From Sipunculus nudus (Eukaryota; Annelida; Sipuncula; Golfingiida; Sipunculidae): DNA of 64,000 bases. Below are positions 23,900-64,000 of this stretch, piece after piece. The stretch lies in contig CM049309.1 of NCBI GenBank assembly GCA_026874595.1, positions 18,851,576 to 18,915,575 on the forward strand, given 5' to 3'. The notes below the pieces were generated by a model, which did not search any database, was not told the origin of the DNA, and saw nothing but the letters and a program-made list of their open reading frames with translations. The stretch's first letter is position 1. Each line of letters opens with the position of its first letter. The position numbers and the translations under genes are program-made.

Positions 23900-24964
23900 A
23901 GGTGATGTTGTTCGCCTTGTTGTGATCGTGGTTACATTAGTAATTTATTTATTAAAGACCTCAGAGACATTTTAAATTATTTAATGCGTCTTTTTAGATT
24001 ACCATTTAACTTTGTATGAACAGTTTTGTAGGAGACATTTATTACACATACCATGATGTAAAATTTTAAACAGCCTTAGTTTGCATGTTTATCTTATACT
24101 CTTACCTCCACCAGGAAACCCTTTAAAATAAAAGTTTTAGAATTGCGCGTCGGTGGTACCGCGGCAGGCGACATCTCACTTCAGTCATCTTTGCATAATA
24201 GCATGCTCAAGTAAAGAAGGATACACAAACGGCAGACCACAGCGTACCTAGCCTTATGGCCGCACGGGGCGATCTTAGAAATTGCCGCCCCTCCAACAAA
24301 ACATAAAACTGGTTAACATATAAAAACATGTCACGTCAAAATTCCTTGTATGTTTTCAGTTGACAACAACGTAATTATATGGATAAATTCATCAGCAGGG
24401 AATTCCTTCGCCACACATTAAAGAGCAGTCATCTCTTTGCTAATGTAAATCAAAAGATCCCTCTAAGTTCAAACAAGTATATTTCATTATGAAGTGCACA
24501 GAAAAGAATAAATTGTAACAAGAGAAAATTACACTGCAGAATACAAGTAGGCCTATAATCAAGTAACTTAATCTTTCATTTAAATGCGATTTATGATCAG
24601 CTCAAACTCAACATGTAATGGAAAAAAACTTCAAAGTGTGAGTGTTATTCAATTCTCAACACATAAATACCTTGTCATTTCTGTAATTCAATTCTCTTGT
24701 TATCGCATATGACAGCAGCTACACGTTAAAGGGCTCTGTGATATGCATGGTGTGGCATAGCGGCCAGGGGGATTCATCCCGTCCGACATCTATAACAGAC
24801 TTTGTAAATGACATGCGATCTTAAAGATTAAATAACTCCTACATTGATCTCGGTGAAAGATTATTATAAAAAAAGATTATGCAGGTCATATTAACATTAA
24901 ATTCTATAGCAAGTGGTTAATCAAAAGACAGAAATTTAGGTAGTACTCACGATATATATAAACT

Positions 24965-24998
<34 letters not shown>

Positions 24999-25030
24999 AT
25001 GTAAAATTAGCTGAACTAAGCGTTTTCCAG
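23900..25030. other. Spacer, no gene recognised
   Basis: AT-rich, with an inverted copy of the 15630-15715 repeat at 24160-24230, a hAT-like CG-rich end near 24245-24300 and a (CA)n(TA)n microsatellite at 24964-24998. Confidence 0.4.
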
Positions 25031-25036
25031 GCAACA

Positions 25037-26420
25037 GAGTTTTGCGGATACTATGTTTTCAGCTGCACGCCGCCGCCGCCGCCGCCGCGTAGGTTTCCGG
25101 AGAACTCCTCCGTAACCGCCGGGCGGAATTTTACGAAAACCGGGATTATGTTCGGGTCACATGTGAACTGCTGCGCCCCGATTTTGTTTTGACCTCTGAC
25201 CTTTCCTCTGCGCTCTGCGTCCGTTTGTGCGTCTGTTTCCACACATAAACCCACTTATCTCGGGAACCGTTTGACGGATCAGGAAATTTTTTTTTGCACA
25301 AATGTAGCCCTTGGAGAGCTTTATGACATACACAAAAAATGGTGGCGCCACCTGCCACCATGTTTCCACAGTGTCCATCTGTTCGTCTGCCTTGGGTTAA
25401 AATCACTCATATCACTGCAGTGACTTGACTAATTCACCTGAAATTTGGCATGCGTATACATCCTGGATAGCTTTTCTGATTTTGTGACAGGTGGCGCCAC
25501 CTACATTCACGTTTACGCTGCAGACATCCAAGCTCATATCTCGGGAACCGTTTGACCGATCAGGAAATTTTTTTTGCACAAATGTAGCCCTTGGAGAGCT
25601 TTATAACATACACAAAAAATGGTGGCGCCACCTGCAACCATGTTTGCACAGTGTCCATCTGTTTGTCTGCCTTGGGTTAAAATCACTCATATCTCTGCAG
25701 TGACTTGATTAATTCACCTGAAATTCGGCATGCGTATACATCCTGGATAGCTTTTCTGATTTTATGACAGGTGGCGCCACCTACATTCACGTTTACGCTG
25801 CAGACATCCAAGCTCATATCTCGGGAACCGTTTGACCGATCAGGAAAATTTTTTTGCACAAATGTAGCCCTTGGAGAGCTTTATAACATACGCAAAACTG
25901 GTGGCGCCACCTGCAGCCCTTTTTGCACAGCTCCTGTCTGTTTGTCTGCCATGGGATAAAATCACTCATATCTCGGCAGTGGTTTGACATATCTGGCTAA
26001 AATTTTGCAGGCTTATACATCCCCGAAAGCTCTCTTGATTTTATGACAGGTGGAGCCACCTGCATTCTAGTTTATGCAGCAGACATCCAAGCTCATATCT
26101 TGGGAACCTTTTGACCGATTGGGCCAAAGTTTTGCATGTGTATAGTTCTCACATAGCTCTTTATCATACGCAAAACTGGTGCCGTCACCTGCAACCATTT
26201 TTGCTCAGCGTCCATCTGATTGTCTGCCACGGGCTAAAATCACTCATATACATGTAGTGGTTTGACTTATCTGCCTTAAATTTTGCATATGTATACAACT
26301 GGGACGGCTTTCTGGATTTTGTGGTATTTCCTCTTGCTACTTAAATCATGCCTCACTTCACCCGTTCCACTCTGATTTAGGCGGATACACGTAGTCGCTT
26401 GTCGACTACCCGTATTCTAG
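25037..26420 (+). mobile_element. Pearl/HINE-like (Helitron-related) element, copy A
   Basis: The 5' end contains TTTTGCGGATACTATG and a (CCG)n run. The core has four ~280 bp tandem units (starts near 25240, 25521, 25801 and 26080), each a dimer of ~140 bp half-units holding GGTGGCGCCACCT. The 3' end has AGGCGGATACAC (subterminal inverted repeat to the 5' end), the stem-loop GTAGTCGCTTGTCGACTAC, then CCGTATTCTAG, followed by TT. Hairpin plus CTAG end is the Helitron 3' signature; the tandem core with subterminal repeats is typical of bivalve pearl elements and HINEs. No Rep/helicase ORF, so non-autonomous. Confidence 0.65.
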
Positions 26421-26569
26421 TTATAAATTAGTTTCGTACTGCATGCTCAGAGCGTGCGGCAGTCTTCAGATGTTGTAGCCTAATTGTGTCCGTTGCTGCA
26501 TATCCCGGTTATGTGGGTCTTCGTCTATAGTAAGTTAACTGGGGTCAGGGTCGGCTGTAAACGGTGTCG

Positions 26570-26571
<2 letters not shown>

Positions 26572-26619
<48 letters not shown>
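26572..26619. repeat. (AT)n microsatellite
   Basis: About 24 AT units, 150 bp after the Helitron-like 3' end. The following 26620-27040 is spacer without recognised features. Confidence 0.9.
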
Positions 26620-26623
<4 letters not shown>

Positions 26624-27359
26624 GATAGTGCAGTATTATTTTAAGGAGACAGTTGTAAGAGTATATGGAGGATCATGAAAAAAGGCATTTCAGGTTGTAT
26701 CAGGCTGTTTGAACACAGGCGCTTGAATTGCTTTTAGTTTAGATTTCGGTTACATTTGTTACTTTTCTGGGTCATTTCCTTATAACTATAACTTATCGGA
26801 CATTTTCCAAGCCTTTTCACACTATATGGTCCATTTCTATATTATTTACTAAATATATGGGATAGACAGACAAGAAGCCCCCGTCCTTAGGTCCGACAGC
26901 CATGTCACTTCGGTTTCCGGCTAAATTTAAAGTACGTGCGTGATTAGCTGAACCATTGTTACGTAAGCGTTGTCACCATCTGAAGACTATTTGTAAACAT
27001 ATCAGCTAAAAAGCGCGTCCTTGGTTGCTAGAGCCTATACCATGGCTTTTAATTCCTTTGTGACCTTAAATAATGGCATATCGGAATTCTTAATGAATGA
27101 TTTGCTTTAAGACAACCCTTAATATCTTGAATTTGTGAATTAAATAAAACTACATATTATAATTTTGAGTAGCTCAAATAGAAATGTAATTTAGATAACA
27201 CGTGTGTATCCATAAACATGTAGCAGATCATGTGGGCAATAGACTCGGGTAGAGAGTTTTCTTTTACAATATTTCATTTCCATTTGTTTACCATTACCCC
27301 CCCCCCCCCCCCAAAAAAAAATTATGAAAGGTATGGTTCTCAGGCACCGCCAGCACCAA

Positions 27360-27610
27360 TTTTAACCCCCCTTATAAAGTTTTTTTATTTAAATTTTCAA
27401 TAGAAATGTACCAATTTTGACCACCAGCCGCTCGGACATTAGTTTGAAAAAGATAAAATAATACAATTTTTGATAAAAAAAAAAATTCCTTTGTATCGTA
27501 GTACTTTTACCTGTTTAGCCAAAATCTGTTATAATCATGCTTTTCCCTGTTCATCACATTCTTTAAACACACAAAAAAGGTAACAAAAAAATTCGCCCGC
27601 GCGCACCAAA
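27360..27610 (+). repeat. Interspersed repeat, copy 1 of a direct pair
   Basis: Shares CCGCTCGGACATT, ACATTTTTGATAA-like and CTTTTACCTGTTTAGC blocks in order with 30580-30840. Flanked by poly-C (27297-27314) and T/A runs. Confidence 0.6.
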
Positions 27611-27974
27611 CCTTATTTTTTTTGGCCTAATGTATAACTTTTTTTAAGGGGGGGGGGGGTCTGATGGTTTTAAGACCCCCCCCCCTACACACACAAGCGC
27701 ACACATACCTTTCCTCTTGATTCTATTTGAAGCAATGGTAATTACCACCAGATCAAAATCTGTTTTATTTGGATCACAACTTTTATGAGCCTCCCGGTAC
27801 ACTGATCTTAAAAATAGATATTGAAAAAAAAAAAATTAATTGCATTTTCCAGATCCAATAATGCTGAAGTTTAACCAATTAAATCATATCCTTATCTGAC
27901 AAACTTTGATTTGTTGAGCGATTATTCTTTTCAACCCTTGAAGTCAATTAGACATATGTATCCTACTGTAATTG

Positions 27975-28090
27975 TCCCCCGCCCCGCGGATACGGGGGAC
28001 ATTGATTTGGGTTTGTCTGTCTGTCTGTCCGACTGTCTGTCTGTCTGTCCATCTGTCTGTTTGTCTCTCTGTCCCTCTGTCAGTTTTTTT
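27975..28090 (+). repeat. (TCTG)n microsatellite after a CCCCCGC...GGGGGAC hairpin
   Basis: CCCCGCCCCGCGGATACGGG forms a short hairpin, followed by about 17 degenerate CTGT units (28012-28082). This head resembles a common molluscan interspersed repeat. A related head lies at 40057. The following 28090-28500 has repeated ATGTCATAGT/ATGTTATAGT phrases. Confidence 0.6.
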
Positions 28091-29230
28091 CTCGTTTCCG
28101 TGCGATAAATCTCCTACATTTTATCCAATTTCATTCAAATTTGGATCAGTGATTGCTCTCATGCATACCTCGGTTGTGATTATTTTTGGAGTGTCTGTCG
28201 GAAAAATATTTCTTTTTGGTCAAATTTCTAAGTGTGTTTTAATTTCATGTTCACCTGCAGATGGCTCCACATGTCATAGTGGATTTTGCTCCTATTTCTC
28301 AATGTGTTATAGTTTTTATGTTCACCTGCAGATATCTCCATATGTTATAGTGTTTTTGTTTAAGTTTTTATGTGCCTTCAAGATTTTCTCCACATGTCAT
28401 AATTTTGGTTGCTTACCAAGCATGATCCAAAGGGGGGGGGGAACTAAATTCCACGAATTTGCTTGTTTGAGAATTAGTTTGTGGTAAAAAAAAACTGTTA
28501 TTCCTCTCTCAAACTTTGCTAATACAGGTCCCTTTGCCACAAAACTCTCTCTGCAGGCAGACTGTCCCATGGACGCTGTGCTCCGCGTACTTTAATGTCG
28601 CATCCATGCGCTCTTATCGGTCCCTTACAGGTTTATTTCTCCAGTTTTCTCAAAACTGCACTTCTCCCATTTTGCATACACACTAAAACCCTAATGTCAT
28701 TTGTTGATTGTCGAAACCATGGGCATGATACTAGTAAGTTAATAGACAGACAGGGTTCAGAAGGACTTACATTTGCAAATGTATCTGAAACTGATTTATG
28801 TGAACTCAGAGTAAGACCAGAGCATTTAACCTGTCTTGACCGATTCTACTGCTTCTGCATGTAGCAGCCCATAGAAAAATGTTTTGGCTTACAGTCTTAT
28901 ATATCCCATTCTGTATGAATTATCAGATATTTCTGGTAACACTCACTATCAAGCTTGACATTTTATATCTTTGCTTTTTTGGGGGGGGGTATGGTTTATA
29001 CACTCCCGGTTGAAAAGATTTGGTGGGTTAGTCTGTTATATTCTAATAATCTAACCCCATAATTAATAAGATCCTCACCACTTGTCTCTCCACTACTTAA
29101 TTGTGGCAAAGAAAATAATTTGACAGAATGACCGGCAATACGTTCGTGCTATCCTCTGAACGCAACTCTAATTATATAAACGGATAAAAAGGAGAAAAGG
29201 GAAAAAAATCAGTTTTTTGTCCTGTTTTTC

Positions 29231-29232
29231 AG
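29231..29232 (+). promoter_or_regulatory. Splice acceptor of the 5' UTR/first coding exon
   Basis: TTTTTCAG just before GATTTTAGTG-ATG. It shows that transcription of the right gene starts further upstream from a non-coding first exon not located here. Upstream flank to about 27040 is shared with the left gene, so any proximal promoter there would be duplicated. Confidence 0.65.
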
Positions 29233-29242
29233 GATTTTAGTG

Positions 29243-62467
<33,225 letters not shown>

Positions 62468-64000
62468 GTATGATGAGTGTTTGTATATGCAGCACGAACA
62501 GATGTAAAATAAATCATTCTAAATACAGCCAGCTGATAGGAAGACGTCCATATATGAGTTTGAAAATTAAATATTAATTAAATTATGGTGACCTTGGATA
62601 AATATTCTATGAATGGTGACTTGGGAGAAGTATTTGGAAACTTTAAATTTTGTATCCTAAAGACAAAAAAATTCATTCACGTCGTGGAAAATTAAGTCAT
62701 TTAGAGACCACTTTCAGGTTTAAGATGACATTCTGATAACTCCAAGAGATACCTGTTCACTTTTCTTGGATTCATCTCTGCCAGTTACAATATAGAGACG
62801 AGAAACCTTAATTCTAACAATAGCAGGCCTCTGCCACTTGGGGGGTCCTTATTGTTGTATGCTCCCGAAACTCTGTTTGCAATCACTCATTCGGCAAATA
62901 TTCTGAAATTCATTCATGCACAAGAGACTGTAGATTTTGAATATTCCTTGAATCTTACGCTCCTGAATCTGGATTATCTGTGCTAGATCCACACCAAAAT
63001 CTAGTGAATTCTTCCTTGGCCCTTTCTAGAAATGTCCTAGAAATTTCATAAGATTCCTTTCATGACTGTGCGAGTTATTGTGTTGAACAAATAAAGGCAC
63101 AGATGGGTATAACCGCACACCCTCCTAGCACAGGTAATAACACACGGTCTCTGGTCCTGTTTATTAAATATTTGACCCATGACCACAATAATATTACCTG
63201 TATAATTAATTAGATTAATTAAAAATTATTTTGTATGGATATCATTGATAATCGAATAATCAGATTTAAAAAACTATATACTCAGTCTGTACCCAAGGCT
63301 GTCGATTTACTATTTTGTGATATTTCTTTCATATATATTTTGTCTGCCATTACAAATTTGTTTTTATTAGTGGAGGTAATGGGGTGATTTAATGATGTAT
63401 GAAATAAGTATTTTTACTTTACAATGCCGAGAAAGTGTCGATGTGTTAAGAATGAGCTGCAAAAACGATGGCGTCATTTCAAGTGTCCATATCTGTCCCA
63501 CATTTACATGTGGGAGGGACATATGTGTGATATATCAAAAGTGTGACGTACAAATACCACTGTGACGTCATCTCTATGAATCATTAAATGTATGTAGTTT
63601 AAGATGGTCAGCTCAGGTGGTCTCTGATATGACACAAAACCATACATCTGTATAGTCGTATTTCTTTCTTAATTAATCATATAAAATCCATACATGGGAG
63701 AACATTATTTTACTGTTAGATAATCCCCACATTTGTCTTATATGTATCTGATGTAAATAAAGTTAAGCAGTAGTGCATTTTATGAAAATGGTCGCAAAAC
63801 AAACAGGTGAACAGAGGTATTGGAATGGAGTATAATGTCTGACAGATGAACTGAAGCAGTAATATCTGTGCTCAGTTATCCATATTTAAGTGTATTCAGT
63901 GGTAAAAAAAGTATTGTTAGCATTTGAGGGCAAAAACTAATCAGAATTGATCAGAGAAATTTATTTTATCTCATTACAAACCATAAATTTTCTTTAATAC
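62468..64000. other. Right gene intron 22 (incomplete)
   Basis: AT-rich; contains a small hairpin GTCCCACATTTACATGTGGG near 63495-63515. No exon with GH31 similarity recognised before the window ends. Confidence 0.5.

Noticed and set aside
27972..28487. 171-codon plus-strand ORF
   Set aside because: Begins in a (TCTG)n microsatellite and runs into repeat sequence; cysteine/valine/serine runs reflect the simple repeat, not a protein.
29240..29242. GTG as start codon of the right gene
   Set aside because: Non-AUG start is unlikely and the next codon is ATG in the same position as in the left copy.

Overview
This window is eukaryotic, nuclear and AT-rich. It has short exons with GT-AG introns, no bacterial-type operons, many AT, CA and GT microsatellites, poly-C tracts, tRNA-derived SINEs, Ty3-type LTR retrotransposon remnants, and Helitron-like elements carrying ~280 bp tandem repeats with a palindromic AGGTGGCGCCACCT core. 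That repeat profile (pearl/HINE-like elements, Ty3 pol remnants) fits a mollusc, most probably a bivalve. This is inference; no species marker is present.

The only cellular genes I can support are two paralogous family GH31 alpha-glucosidase genes (lysosomal acid alpha-glucosidase/maltase type, trefoil plus GH31 catalytic domain), arranged head to head. The left copy is on the minus strand. Its first five coding exons lie at 10889-430 and it runs off the left edge. Exon 3 carries a one-base insertion that causes a frameshift and an immediate stop, so this copy is either a pseudogene or affected by an assembly error. The right copy is on the plus strand. I traced 22 coding exons (29243-62467) in consistent phase, giving 847 codons with all catalytic residues of the family; the last exon(s) lie beyond the right edge. 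Intron 6 of the right copy uses a GC donor.

The two genes are the arms of a large inverted duplication. Coding, intron and 5' flanking sequence of about 60-12430 corresponds, in reverse complement, to about 27040-38100. About 14.6 kb of non-duplicated spacer (12430-27040) separates the arms. The spacer contains no recognisable cellular gene. It holds a hAT-like non-autonomous element with an exact GTATA flank (15958-17574), a ~280 bp tandem-repeat element (18340-19252), two decayed Ty3-type pol fragments (21830-22830 and 23145-23880) and a pearl/HINE-like element (25037-26420).

The introns have been sites of independent insertion since the duplication. Left intron 1 has a TCGCGA-rich MITE, a 105 bp palindrome with a 115 bp tandem duplication, direct repeats and a ~330 bp tandem-repeat cluster. 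Right intron 2 has an inverted relative of that cluster, and right intron 3 a second pearl/HINE-like element in opposite orientation to the spacer copy. Right intron 10 (7.3 kb) contains a minus-strand LTR element nested inside another minus-strand LTR element. Minisatellites sit directly before the acceptors of right exons 5, 8 and 13.

I found no CRISPR array, tRNA or rRNA gene, and nothing that qualifies as a new multi-gene biological system. The most notable items are the inverted GH31 duplication with its broken arm, the Helitron-like elements with phased palindromes, and the GC-AG intron.
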